A DNA stretch of 64,000 nt from NCBI RefSeq assembly GCF_900109465.1, contig NZ_FOAZ01000020.1:124001-188000 (forward strand), given 5' to 3'. Positions 16,106 to 26,086 of the stretch are shown here, piece by piece. This DNA comes from Streptacidiphilus jiangxiensis. Its GTDB lineage: Bacteria; Actinomycetota; Actinomycetes; Streptomycetales; Streptomycetaceae. Each line of letters starts with the position of its first letter. The stretch's first letter is position 1. Made by a program: the position numbers and the translations under genes. The notes below the pieces were generated by a model. It searched no databases. It was not told where the DNA came from and worked only from the letters and a program-made list of their open reading frames with translations.

Positions 16106-16900
16106 GTGACCCGAACTCCCGTCGTGTTCATCCATGGCGCGTGGCTGCACGCGCTGTCCTGGGAGTGCTGGGAAGACTCCTTCGCGGGCCGGGGCTTCCT
16201 CACCTGCGCGCCGGGGTGGCCCGGCGAGGCGGCCACGGCACGCGAGGCACGCGCTCGCTCCGCCCCCGGGCCCGACATCGGCCTGGAGGCGCTCACGACG
16301 TACTTCGCGGAGGTCGTGCGCTCCTTCGAGGTGCCCCCGGTCATCATCGGGCACTCGGTCGGCGGGCTGGTCGCCCAGCACCTGGTCGGTGTCGAACTGG
16401 GACAGGCGGCCGTCGCCATCGCCCCCGTGCCCATCAACTCGATCGCGCTGGAGGAGGGTTACCAGCTCGTCGGTGGCGGCCCGGTCGATGCCCCCGTCCT
16501 GCTCTCCGCCGAGCGCTTCCGCGAGGACTTCGCTAACGCCGTCAGCGCGGAGGAGTCGGACCGGCTCTACGAGAGGTACGTGGTTCCCACGCCGGGCCGC
16601 CTGCTCAGGGATCTCGGCTGTGGTGGCGGTCCGAGGCATCCGGGCGTGCGGGTGGACACCGGCAACATGACGCGCGGGCCACTGCTGCTGGTGTCGGGTC
16701 AGGAGGATTTCCTGGTGCCCGACCGGGTCACGCGCGCCGTCTACAAGGAGTACGGCGACTCCAGGGCGCTGACGGAGCTCAAGCAGTTCGCCGACCGCGG
16801 TCACTCCCTGGTGGTCGACAGCGGTTGGCAGTTCATCGCCCGTTACGTGCTCGGCTGGCTCGACGAGCGGGGGATCCGCCCCACCGACCTGAGGCGGTGA
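16106..16900 (+). CDS. Alpha/beta hydrolase
   Basis: This cytosolic alpha/beta hydrolase has 264 residues from the GTG at 16106, which has a CGGAGGA ribosome site; the longer frame from 16040 adds a non-conserved tail. Oxyanion-loop VVFIHGAWL is near the N-terminus, the nucleophile Ser is in IIGHSVGGLV, and the last catalytic His is in DRGHSLVVDSGW, with a likely acid in SGQEDFLVPD. It resembles general esterase or lactonase-type proteins, and the substrate cannot be assigned. It is one of five alpha/beta hydrolases in this block. Confidence 0.85.
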   Translation: MTRTPVVFIHGAWLHALSWECWEDSFAGRGFLTCAPGWPGEAATAREARARSAPGPDIGLEALTTYFAEVVRSFEVPPVIIGHSVGGLVAQHLVGVELGQAAVAIAPVPINSIALEEGYQLVGGGPVDAPVLLSAERFREDFANAVSAEESDRLYERYVVPTPGRLLRDLGCGGGPRHPGVRVDTGNMTRGPLLLVSGQEDFLVPDRVTRAVYKEYGDSRALTELKQFADRGHSLVVDSGWQFIARYVLGWLDERGIRPTDLRR

Positions 16901-16965
16901 GCGCCCCCGAAGTCACCACGTCGACCGCGTCCCACACGTGTTCGAACAGGACGAGGAGATCCGAG

Positions 16966-17859
16966 GTGGTGGTCTTCGTGCAGGGCCCCTTGAAGAGCAG
17001 CAACCCGATTCTCTCGCGTGCCGCGCTCATGCGAGAGGGCGGTCTGAAGACCGTCGCGGCCGGCGACCTGACGGTTCGGGCGGCCCTTGGAACGGACCGG
17101 GACGGTGGCGCCCGGGAGCCGCTGCCGCATCGACCCGGCCCGGGCCTTCCCCCGCTCGTGACGGGCGACCTGCTGACCCTCGACGCCGTGGTTCGCCGGG
17201 CCGCGGCGACCCTGGCGGTCGCTGTGGTCGCGGCGGGGCTGACGTGGGCGTTCCGGCCTGCGGACATCCGTGTCGGGTACGTGGCAGCGGGCTGCCCCGG
17301 GCTCGTGGCGGCGCTCCTCACGGTCGTCCAACGCCGTCGCGGTACCCCGTCGGCTGCGTTGGCGTTCGCCTTCGCGTCGGCCGAGGGGGCGTTCCTGGGC
17401 CTGCTCTCGGGCGCCGCGTCGCTGCAGACGTCGTCGGGCGCCGCCGTCCAGACCGTCCTCGGCACCATGACCGGCTCGGTCGGCGTGCTGATCGCCTACC
17501 GGGCACGCGTCGTACGGATGAGCCGGAGATTCAGGGGCTACGCGGCGGCGGGCGCCCTCGGAGCCGTCCTGCTCGCGAGCACGGACCGGCTCGTCGCCCT
17601 CCTGCTGGGCCCCGGCAGCCTGGGCCTCGTGAGCGAGGAGAGTTGGATCATCGGCGCCCTCTGCGGCCTGGCAGGCCTCCTCCTGGCCACACCGGCCATG
17701 TCCGTCCACATCCAACGGATCGAGGAGGTGATCGCCGAGGGCGCACCGGCCCGCCTGGCGTGGACGGCCGCCTTCGGCCTGACCCTGACGCTGGTGTGGC
17801 TGTACGTGGAGGCTCTGCGCGTCTCCACCCTGGTCGGCGACGAGGAGCTCTGGCTGTAG
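16966..17859 (+). CDS. Bax inhibitor-1 / YccA-like membrane protein
   Basis: This is a membrane protein of about 297 residues. The core is very hydrophobic with about seven helices from residue 65 on, typical of the BI-1/YccA family (an early KSSNPILSR segment, later GAFLGLLSGA and a TMTGSVGVLIAYRARVVR stretch). The GTG at 16966 has a GAGGAG ribosome site and avoids reading the tail of the previous gene. Two later in-frame starts (GTG 16978, TTG 16990) would place the KSSNP motif nearer the N-terminus, as in relatives. Bacterial members are poorly understood; some act as pH-sensitive calcium leak channels. Confidence 0.75.
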   Translation: MVVFVQGPLKSSNPILSRAALMREGGLKTVAAGDLTVRAALGTDRDGGAREPLPHRPGPGLPPLVTGDLLTLDAVVRRAAATLAVAVVAAGLTWAFRPADIRVGYVAAGCPGLVAALLTVVQRRRGTPSAALAFAFASAEGAFLGLLSGAASLQTSSGAAVQTVLGTMTGSVGVLIAYRARVVRMSRRFRGYAAAGALGAVLLASTDRLVALLLGPGSLGLVSEESWIIGALCGLAGLLLATPAMSVHIQRIEEVIAEGAPARLAWTAAFGLTLTLVWLYVEALRVSTLVGDEELWL

Positions 17860-17890
17860 CGGTCTCCGCGCCCTCCGGGCGGAGGGGACG

Positions 17891-17947
17891 TGGTTCTGCC
17901 CCGCACGCGGCCGGCACGGAGCCGGAACCACGGGCGGGGCAGAACCA
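17891..17947. terminator. Bidirectional terminator
   Basis: Perfect 14-bp arms (TGGTTCTGCCCCGC at 17891-17904 and its complement at 17934-17947) enclose a 29-nt loop that itself contains a CCGGC/GCCGG stem. It lies between convergent genes ending at 17859 and 17963. Confidence 0.85.
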
Positions 17948-17962
17948 GGACGGGGGCGCCCG

Positions 17963-19030
17963 TCAGAAGTGGTCCACGTCCACAACGGCCTGGGCGAAGG
18001 CGGTGGGCGCCTCCTGGGGCAGGTTGTGGCCGATGCCCGCGAGCGTCCGGTGCTCGTACGCCCCGGTGAACTTGGCACGGTAGGCGGCGCCGTCGCCCGG
18101 AGGGGTGAACGGGTCCAGGGCCGCGTCGAGGGTGATGGTGGGCACGCCGATGGTCGGGGCCTTGGCCAGCAGGTCCTCGTACCGGTCGTAGCGGTGCTGG
18201 CCCTCCTCGATGCTGAGCCGCCAGCGGTAGTTGTGGATCACGATCGCGGCGTAGTCGGGGTTGTCGAAGGCAGCCTCGGTACGCTCGAAAGTGGCGTCGT
18301 CGAAATTCCAGCTGGGGGAGACGAGTTGCCAGACGAGGCGGGTCAGATCGTGGCGCAGGTCCTTGCTCTCCATGGCCAGCTTGCCGCGCTCGGTGGCGAA
18401 GTAGTACTGGTACCACCAGGTGTGCTCGGCGGCCGGCGCGATCGGTTCCAGCTGCGCCTTGCGGTTGGTGATGAGGTAGCCGCTCACCGACACGAGGGCC
18501 TTGACCCGCTCAGGCCACAGCGCCGCGAGGATGTCGCCGGTCCGTGACCCCCAGTCGAAGCCGGCCACCACGGCCCGGTCGATCCGCAGGGCGTCCAGCA
18601 GGGCGATGATGTCCAGCGCGATGGCGGACTGCTGGCCGTTGCGGAAGGTCCGCGGCGACAGGAAGCACGTGGTGCCGTGGCCGCGCAGGTAGGGGACGAT
18701 CACGCGGTAGCCGAGGTCGGCCAGGAGCGGGGCCACGTCGACGTAGCTGTGGATGTCGTACGGCCAGCCGTGCAGGCACAGCACGACCGGGCCGTGGGCC
18801 GGGCCCATCTCGGCGTATCCGACGTTCAGCAGTCCGGCGTCGACCTGCTTGAGGGAGGGGAAGGAGGTGTGGGTGCCCGAGGCGATGGTCGGCACGACCG
18901 GAGCCGTGCCGGAGCGGTGCGGCGTCGGCGCCGACGTGGCGCCGGCGACGCCCTGCAGGCCGGCCAGCGAGACGGCGGCCGCCCCCGCGCCGAGCCCCAG
19001 CGTCTTGGTGAAGGTACGCCTGTCGATCAT
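17963..19030 (-). CDS. Secreted epoxide-hydrolase-like alpha/beta hydrolase
   Basis: This 355-residue exported hydrolase starts at ATG 19030; MIDRRTFTKTLGLGAGAAAV is a twin-arginine signal. The catalytic elbow GFDWGSRTG has Asp in the nucleophile position, as in epoxide hydrolases and haloalkane dehalogenases, preceded by the oxyanion segment HGWPYDIHSY. The final His is in GIGHNLPQEAP. It probably opens epoxides or related electrophiles outside the cell; no substrate can be assigned. It is divergent from the SsgA-like gene, with several TCAGTCA/GTCAACTGAC palindromes between them. Confidence 0.85.
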   Translation of the reverse strand: MIDRRTFTKTLGLGAGAAAVSLAGLQGVAGATSAPTPHRSGTAPVVPTIASGTHTSFPSLKQVDAGLLNVGYAEMGPAHGPVVLCLHGWPYDIHSYVDVAPLLADLGYRVIVPYLRGHGTTCFLSPRTFRNGQQSAIALDIIALLDALRIDRAVVAGFDWGSRTGDILAALWPERVKALVSVSGYLITNRKAQLEPIAPAAEHTWWYQYYFATERGKLAMESKDLRHDLTRLVWQLVSPSWNFDDATFERTEAAFDNPDYAAIVIHNYRWRLSIEEGQHRYDRYEDLLAKAPTIGVPTITLDAALDPFTPPGDGAAYRAKFTGAYEHRTLAGIGHNLPQEAPTAFAQAVVDVDHF

Positions 19031-19138
19031 GTGAAGCCTTCCGTGGGATGGGGGTTCCCCTGAGCGGGGCAGACCGACCGCCAGGTCGCTGCCCCGGTCG
19101 GTGCACCTCACTCTTCCGTTCGCGCGGAGCCCGCCACA

Positions 19139-19154
19139 TCAGTCACGTGACGGT
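19139..19154. promoter_or_regulatory. Operator-like site TCAGTCACGTGACGGT
   Basis: This 16-mer contains the perfect palindrome GTCACGTGAC and differs by one base from the site at 25917-25932. It lies 109 nt upstream of the epoxide-hydrolase-like gene on the minus strand and 126 nt upstream of the SsgA-like gene. Confidence 0.55.
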
Positions 19155-19198
19155 CGTGGCGTGTCGGACGACTCCGCGATGACTGATCCACGCCGGTC

Positions 19199-19208
19199 GT
19201 CAACTGAC
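19199..19208. promoter_or_regulatory. GTCAACTGAC element
   Basis: This is the second copy of the GTCAACTGAC decamer, about 70 nt upstream of the SsgA-like gene, with a related ATGACTGATC at about 19179-19188 beside it. Confidence 0.4.
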
Positions 19209-19279
19209 TCATGGCCCGCTCCGGCGTGTGAGGAAGAGTCAGGCGGACGAAGTCGCTCGTGGAGAAGGGGGAGCCGTCC

Positions 19280-19753
19280 GTGAACGGCGAACAGTCCGGC
19301 TTCCGGGACTACGGAACGACGCCCCGGGACGTGCCCGCGCTCACGCTGGTCGTCAAGCGGGTGCTCGGTGCGCACGCGTGGCAGCCCGTCCGGGCGCGGT
19401 TCGGGTTCGACCCGGCCGCTCCCATGCTCGTGTGCCTCACGCTGGCCGCGCCCCGGGGACCGAGCGTGACCTGGCGCGTCGGTCGGGAGTTGCTGTACCG
19501 AGGCCTCTTCGAGGAGAGCGGCGAAGGCGACGTGCAGGTCTGGCCCAGCCTGGGGCAGGAGAGTGAGATCGCCTTCCTGCTGCTGGACTCGGGGGAGTCA
19601 AGCGCAGTCCTGGAGCTGCCGGTGCCGGAGCTGGTGGACTGGCTCGAGGGCACCTACGCGCTCGTGCCGGCGGAGGCGGAGGCCGAGGCGGTCGACTGGG
19701 AGGGCACCATCGCCGCGCTGCTCGACCCCGCGCGTCGGCGGGCGCAGGACTGA
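19280..19753 (+). CDS. SsgA-like sporulation/cell-division regulator (SALP)
   Basis: This protein of about 157 residues is of the actinomycete-specific SsgA family. The domain is visible as VRARFGFDPAAPMLVCLTL, VTWRVGRELLYRGLFEESGEGDVQVWP, and a C-terminal VPELVDWLEGTYALVP helix. SALPs guide septum and peptidoglycan remodelling in sporulating actinomycetes. The GTG at 19280 has an AAGGGGGA ribosome site; GTG 19259 is an alternative. Most SALP genes are scattered and not in operons with metabolic genes, and this one also stands alone. Its presence supports a Streptomyces-like host. Confidence 0.8.
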   Translation: MNGEQSGFRDYGTTPRDVPALTLVVKRVLGAHAWQPVRARFGFDPAAPMLVCLTLAAPRGPSVTWRVGRELLYRGLFEESGEGDVQVWPSLGQESEIAFLLLDSGESSAVLELPVPELVDWLEGTYALVPAEAEAEAVDWEGTIAALLDPARRRAQD

Positions 19754-19814
19754 CAGGGGTCGCGCCCGGGGCAGGGACGTTGCACATTGCTCCGTCACTG
19801 GTCAGAATGGTGAT

Positions 19815-20369
19815 GTGATTCATGCCTTTCCGTGCGGAACGCTGCCTCTCGACTTCGTCGGCACCCTGCGTGCGCGGCGCAACGAGGCGCCGATCGAAAA
19901 GCTGGCCGTTCCCGGGCAGCTCGGCGCGTGGTTCGTCGAGGCGGGCATGCTCGACGCCGCACCGGCTGCGGACGAGACCGACGTCGCCATCGCTGTCGAG
20001 CTGCGGGAGTCGATCTACTCGTTGGTCGCCGCGCGCCTGGACGGGCAACCGATGCCGCCCCGGGCGATCGCCGAGGTGAACAGGCACGCGGCGGGCCTGC
20101 CCGTCACCCTGCGCCTGCACGGCGAGGGCGCGTCCAGGACCGGCACCGTGGCCCAGGGGCTGACCGCGCTCGCGCGCGAGGCCGTCGACATGCTCGGCGG
20201 CGACGACGCGGCCCTGCTCCGCGAGTGCGCCCGCCCGGAGTGCACCCAGGTGTACCTCGACCGCTCGCGCGGCCACCGGCGCGAGTGGTGCGCCATGAAG
20301 ACCTGCGGCAATCGCGTCAAGGCCGCCAGCTACCGCGCCCGCCAGCACAGCGGGGACGGGAAGGGCTGA
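19815..20369 (+). CDS. CGNR zinc-finger / ABATE-domain regulator
   Basis: This 184-residue protein starts at GTG 19815. The N-terminal region (about 10-130) resembles the ABATE (stress-response ligand-binding) domain, and the C-terminus carries the CGNR zinc finger with cysteines in ECARPECTQVYLD and EWCAMKTCGNRVKA. CGNR proteins are predicted DNA-binding one-component stress regulators in actinobacteria. It follows the SsgA-like gene by 61 nt on the same strand and converges on the GMC oxidoreductase. The ligand and targets are unknown. Confidence 0.85.
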   Translation: MIHAFPCGTLPLDFVGTLRARRNEAPIEKLAVPGQLGAWFVEAGMLDAAPAADETDVAIAVELRESIYSLVAARLDGQPMPPRAIAEVNRHAAGLPVTLRLHGEGASRTGTVAQGLTALAREAVDMLGGDDAALLRECARPECTQVYLDRSRGHRREWCAMKTCGNRVKAASYRARQHSGDGKG

Positions 20370-20420
20370 GCGCCCTTCTCCGTCCCCTCGGCGGAGCTCG
20401 GTATGGACCCCCCGGTGTGA

Positions 20421-21935
20421 TCAGCGGCGCAGCAGGTCCGCCGCACGCTCCGCGATCGCGTAGACGGTCGCGTTGGTGTTGCCGGACGGGATCGCCGGTA
20501 TGACCGAGGCGTCCGCGACGCGCAGGCCGTCGATCCCTCGGACACGCAGCTCGGAGTCGACGACCGCCGTCTCGCTCTCACCCATGGCGCAGGTCCCGAC
20601 GGGGTGGCAGTAGGAGGTCCGGTGACGGCGGACGAAGTCCCCGAGTGCGTCGTCGTCCACGACGCCCGGCCCGGGGGACACCTCCGCTCCCCTCCACGCG
20701 GCGAGCGCGGGGGAGCGGGCGATCTCGCGCGCTGCGGCGATGCCGGACAGCACGGCCCGCACGTCCTCCTCGGCGGTGAAGTACCCGGGGTCCAGCACCG
20801 GGGGCGTGGTGGGGTCGCTCGAGGTGATGCGCAGGGTGCCGCGACTGACCGGACGCATCGGCGAGACGCCGATGGTGAAGCCGCGCGCCACCGTGGCGGC
20901 CGGGTTCGGCACCGGGATGTCGATGAAGATGATCTGCAGGTCCGGCCCGGTGAGTTCCGGCGCGCTCCGCAGCAGGCCGAGGATCTCGCCGTGGTTGTTG
21001 CGGGCGGGTGGCACGGGGACCTGCGTCTCGTGGACGAGGTTGACGCGCGGGTGGTCGTGGAGGTTGCGTCCCACTCCCGGGAGGTCGTGCACGACGTCCA
21101 CGTCGGCGGGACGAAGCTCGTCCGCCGGGCCGACGCCGGAGCGCAGCAGCAGCTGGGCCGAGCCGATGGTGCCTGCGGTGAGCACCACCTCCCGCGTGGC
21201 GGTCGCGGTGTGCGTCCGGCCGTCCGCGAGGTAGCGAACTCCGGTGCAGCGGCCGTCCTTCAGGATGAGCCGGTCGGCCAGGGCGTCCGTGACGACTGTG
21301 AGACCCGGCCGGTCCAGCGCCGGGAGGAGGTAGGCGTCCGCCGCGCTCTGCCGACGCCCGGCCACGATGTTGAGATCGACGGGGGCGAAGCCCTCCTCCA
21401 GCCCGCCGCTGATGTCGTGGGCCCGGCGGTGGCCGGACTGGACCGCGGCGGCGAGGCAGGCGAGCAGCACGGCGTTGGGGCGGGCGGCCGGGGCCACGGT
21501 CAGTGGCCCGTTGGTGCCACGGCCTGGGGCGCAGCCGAGCGCGGTCTCGCTGCGTTGGAAGTACGGCAGCAGGTCGTCGAAGGACCAGCCCTTGGCGCCA
21601 AGATCCGCCCAACTGTCGTAGCTGGTGCGGTGGCCACGGGCGAAGACCATCGCGTTGACGGCTGAGGACCCGCCGAGCCCGCGTCCGCGCGGCAGCGCGA
21701 CGGGGCTGCCGTCCGGCCCCTGGGGAACCGTCATGTCGCCCCAGTTCGCCGGCGTGGCACCGAGGGTGGGCCAGGCCGGCGGCTCCGCCACGGCGCTCGG
21801 CAGCGCGCTGGTCGAAGGGCCCGCCTCCAGGAGGAGGACCCGGAGGTCCGGGTCCTGGGTCAGGCGTGCGGCGAGGACGCAGCCGGCGGTGCCGCCGCCC
21901 ACCAGGATGATGTCGTAGTCGGGTCGAGCCTTCAC
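20421..21935 (-). CDS. GMC-family FAD oxidoreductase
   Basis: This 504-residue glucose-methanol-choline oxidoreductase starts at GTG 21935, with a GAGGGAA ribosome site. The FAD Rossmann motif ILVGGGTAGCVLAARL is near the N-terminus. GMC signatures follow (PRGRGLGGSSAVNAMVFARG and a later TAGTIGSAQLLLRSGVGP), with the catalytic His near HPVGTCAMG. Family members oxidise alcohols or choline-like substrates; this one resembles choline dehydrogenase-type enzymes, but the substrate is open. It is last in a same-strand series of five genes from 25822 downward, separated from the Ohr gene by a terminator hairpin. Confidence 0.9.
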   Translation of the reverse strand: MKARPDYDIILVGGGTAGCVLAARLTQDPDLRVLLLEAGPSTSALPSAVAEPPAWPTLGATPANWGDMTVPQGPDGSPVALPRGRGLGGSSAVNAMVFARGHRTSYDSWADLGAKGWSFDDLLPYFQRSETALGCAPGRGTNGPLTVAPAARPNAVLLACLAAAVQSGHRRAHDISGGLEEGFAPVDLNIVAGRRQSAADAYLLPALDRPGLTVVTDALADRLILKDGRCTGVRYLADGRTHTATATREVVLTAGTIGSAQLLLRSGVGPADELRPADVDVVHDLPGVGRNLHDHPRVNLVHETQVPVPPARNNHGEILGLLRSAPELTGPDLQIIFIDIPVPNPAATVARGFTIGVSPMRPVSRGTLRITSSDPTTPPVLDPGYFTAEEDVRAVLSGIAAAREIARSPALAAWRGAEVSPGPGVVDDDALGDFVRRHRTSYCHPVGTCAMGESETAVVDSELRVRGIDGLRVADASVIPAIPSGNTNATVYAIAERAADLLRR

Positions 21936-21984
21936 GGAGTTCCCTCCTCGGTGCGGCGCCGTCGGTCGGGTCGCAGAAGTGGCC

Positions 21985-22020
21985 CGCCCGGGCCGTCGGC
22001 GCCTCACGGCGGCCCGGGCG
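21985..22020 (-). terminator. Terminator downstream of Ohr gene
   Basis: Perfect 11-bp arms CGCCCGGGCCG (21985-21995) and CGGCCCGGGCG (22010-22020) lie 18 nt beyond the Ohr stop codon on the transcribed strand, and would separate it from the GMC gene. Confidence 0.7.
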
Positions 22021-22038
22021 GAGACGTGCGCGGCTGCG

Positions 22039-22470
22039 TCAGCCGGTGACGGCCGTGGCGATGATGGTGACCGGGATGTTGCCGCGGGTGGCCTTGGAGT
22101 AGGGGCAGAGCTGGTGGGCGGCGTTGGCGAGCTCGGTCGCGGTCGGCTGGTCGACTCCGCCGAGGTCGAGGGTGAGGACGGCGCTGAGCCCGAACTCGTC
22201 GTCGTCGCCGTGGGTCAGGGTGGCCTCGACGGTGATGGCGGTGCTGGTCAGGTGGAGCTTGCGCTGGGCGGCGGCGCGGCGGACCGCCCCGAGGAAGCAG
22301 GCGCCCCAGCCCGCCGCGAACAACTGCTCGGGGTTGGTGGCGCCGCCGGCGCCGCCCAGCTCCTTCGGGATGGCGAGCGAGGTGGTCAGGTGCCCGTCGC
22401 TGGCGGCGATCTGACCGCCGTTGCGGCCCTCTCCCGTCACCGTGACCACACCGGTGTAGCTGACTGCCAT
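22039..22470 (-). CDS. ohr: Organic hydroperoxide resistance protein (Ohr/OsmC family)
   Basis: This 143-residue thiol peroxidase reduces organic hydroperoxides in the cytosol. The two catalytic cysteines are in AAGWGACFLGAV and QLCPYSKATRG, the standard Ohr spacing, with TNPEQLFAAGW preceding the first. Length is full for the family. The upstream region carries ATAACCGTTCG, a half-site of the palindrome at 12780, so it may share that regulator. Ohr is often regulated by a MarR protein OhrR, but none is adjacent here. Confidence 0.92.
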   Translation of the reverse strand: MAVSYTGVVTVTGEGRNGGQIAASDGHLTTSLAIPKELGGAGGATNPEQLFAAGWGACFLGAVRRAAAQRKLHLTSTAITVEATLTHGDDDEFGLSAVLTLDLGGVDQPTATELANAAHQLCPYSKATRGNIPVTIIATAVTG

Positions 22471-22538
22471 GGTCTGTCTCCTTGCGTAGGTCGAACGGTT
22501 ATCCGATGAGGCGCTCCGCCGTCACCGGTTCAACTGGT

Positions 22539-23402
22539 TCAGCGGGTCGCCCTGGCGGCTTCCTCGATCACCTCGGCTACGAGGCCCGGGCGGGAGACGG
22601 CGACCGAGTGCGAGGCCGCGACCTCCGTGATGTGCGCGTGGGCGCGCCGGGCCATGTAGAGCTGGACGGCCTGCGGGATGTTCAGGTCCTCCGTCGTCAC
22701 GACGTCCCAACTCGGCTTCTGCATCCAGGCGGCGACGGTGGCCGGCTCCTGCAGGGCGCTCTGGGCGATCGGGCGCTGTGTGGCCGCCATCAGGGCGGCC
22801 TGACGCGCCGGGACGTCGGCGGCGAACTGGTGGCGGAAGGCGTTCAGCCGGATGTACAGGTCCGTCGTGCGGGCGCCGCCGGGGAGGGAGTAGGTGACCG
22901 GGTCCAGAGCGCCTCCCAGCGTGGATCCGGGGAACTTGCCGGTCAGCCCGAGCGCCGTCTCCCCGGGGGCCGGGAGGAAGGCGGCCACGTACACCAGGGC
23001 CTTGACCTGCGGTTCGTTGGCCCCGGCCTCGCTGATGACGGAGCCTCCGTAGGAGTGGCCCACGAGGATCTTCGGTCCCGGGATGTGGTCGATCACGCTG
23101 CGCAGCACGGCCGCGTCGGCGGCCGGGCCCCGGAGCGGGTCGGCGGGCGCGACGACCGGGTAGCCGTCGGCCTCCAGCCGCTTGATCACGGCGTCCCAAC
23201 TGGACGCGTCGGCGAACGCGCCGTGCTCCAGGATGATCGTCGGCTTGGCGCCGGCGTTCGCGTTCGCGCTGACGGGGACGGGCGACGGTGCGCTCGCGCT
23301 CGCCGTTCCGCCGACCACCGCCGTGGCCACCGTGAGGGTCGCCGCCGCCCACACCACCGCGGTCGTCAGCCGGCGGTTGCGGTTGCGCTTGTCTGTCGTC
23401 AT
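22539..23402 (-). CDS. Secreted alpha/beta hydrolase
   Basis: This 287-residue exported hydrolase has an N-terminal Arg-rich stretch and hydrophobic segment (about 1-35, ending TASASAPS), consistent with a Sec signal. The oxyanion loop ILEHGAFADASSWD, nucleophile LVGHSYGGSVI and late VAASHSVAVSRP mark the catalytic Ser and His. It resembles salicylate-esterase/EstC-like hydrolases acting on small esters. The neighbouring hydrolase gene ends 57 nt upstream and both run on the minus strand, probably as part of one transcript. Confidence 0.87.
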   Translation of the reverse strand: MTTDKRNRNRRLTTAVVWAAATLTVATAVVGGTASASAPSPVPVSANANAGAKPTIILEHGAFADASSWDAVIKRLEADGYPVVAPADPLRGPAADAAVLRSVIDHIPGPKILVGHSYGGSVISEAGANEPQVKALVYVAAFLPAPGETALGLTGKFPGSTLGGALDPVTYSLPGGARTTDLYIRLNAFRHQFAADVPARQAALMAATQRPIAQSALQEPATVAAWMQKPSWDVVTTEDLNIPQAVQLYMARRAHAHITEVAASHSVAVSRPGLVAEVIEEAARATR

Positions 23403-23459
23403 GGGGAAGTCCTCTCGTGGATACGTGTTTCGGGGTTTCGGTGCGTCGACACAGCCCGT

Positions 23460-25916
<2,457 letters not shown>

Positions 25917-25932
25917 TCAGTCACATGACGGT
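25917..25932. promoter_or_regulatory. Operator-like site TCAGTCACATGACGGT
   Basis: This 16-mer is one base different from the site at 19139-19154. It lies 95 nt upstream of the flavin oxidoreductase start and 155 nt upstream of the divergent regulator gene. Confidence 0.55.
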
Positions 25933-25949
25933 CAAACCTGACAGCGCGT

Positions 25950-25962
25950 GTGACTGAGTCAC
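25950..25962. promoter_or_regulatory. Palindrome GTGACTGAGTCAC
   Basis: This is a perfect 13-bp palindrome (GTGACT-G-AGTCAC), 18 bp after the preceding TCAGTCAC site, in the same divergent promoter. Confidence 0.55.
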
Positions 25963-26086
25963 GACTGTGCCCGGCCGGTGCGGTGTACGTGTGCGCGCCG
26001 ACGACGGCGTGCGCCACCTGGCGGACGAATGCCCCGTGCCGTCACCTACGCCACGTATGGTTCGAGTGTCCGGGGAGGGAGAACTG

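Noticed and set aside
20604-21665. Plus-strand open frame across the GMC gene
   Set aside because: It is an antisense shadow with no family features.
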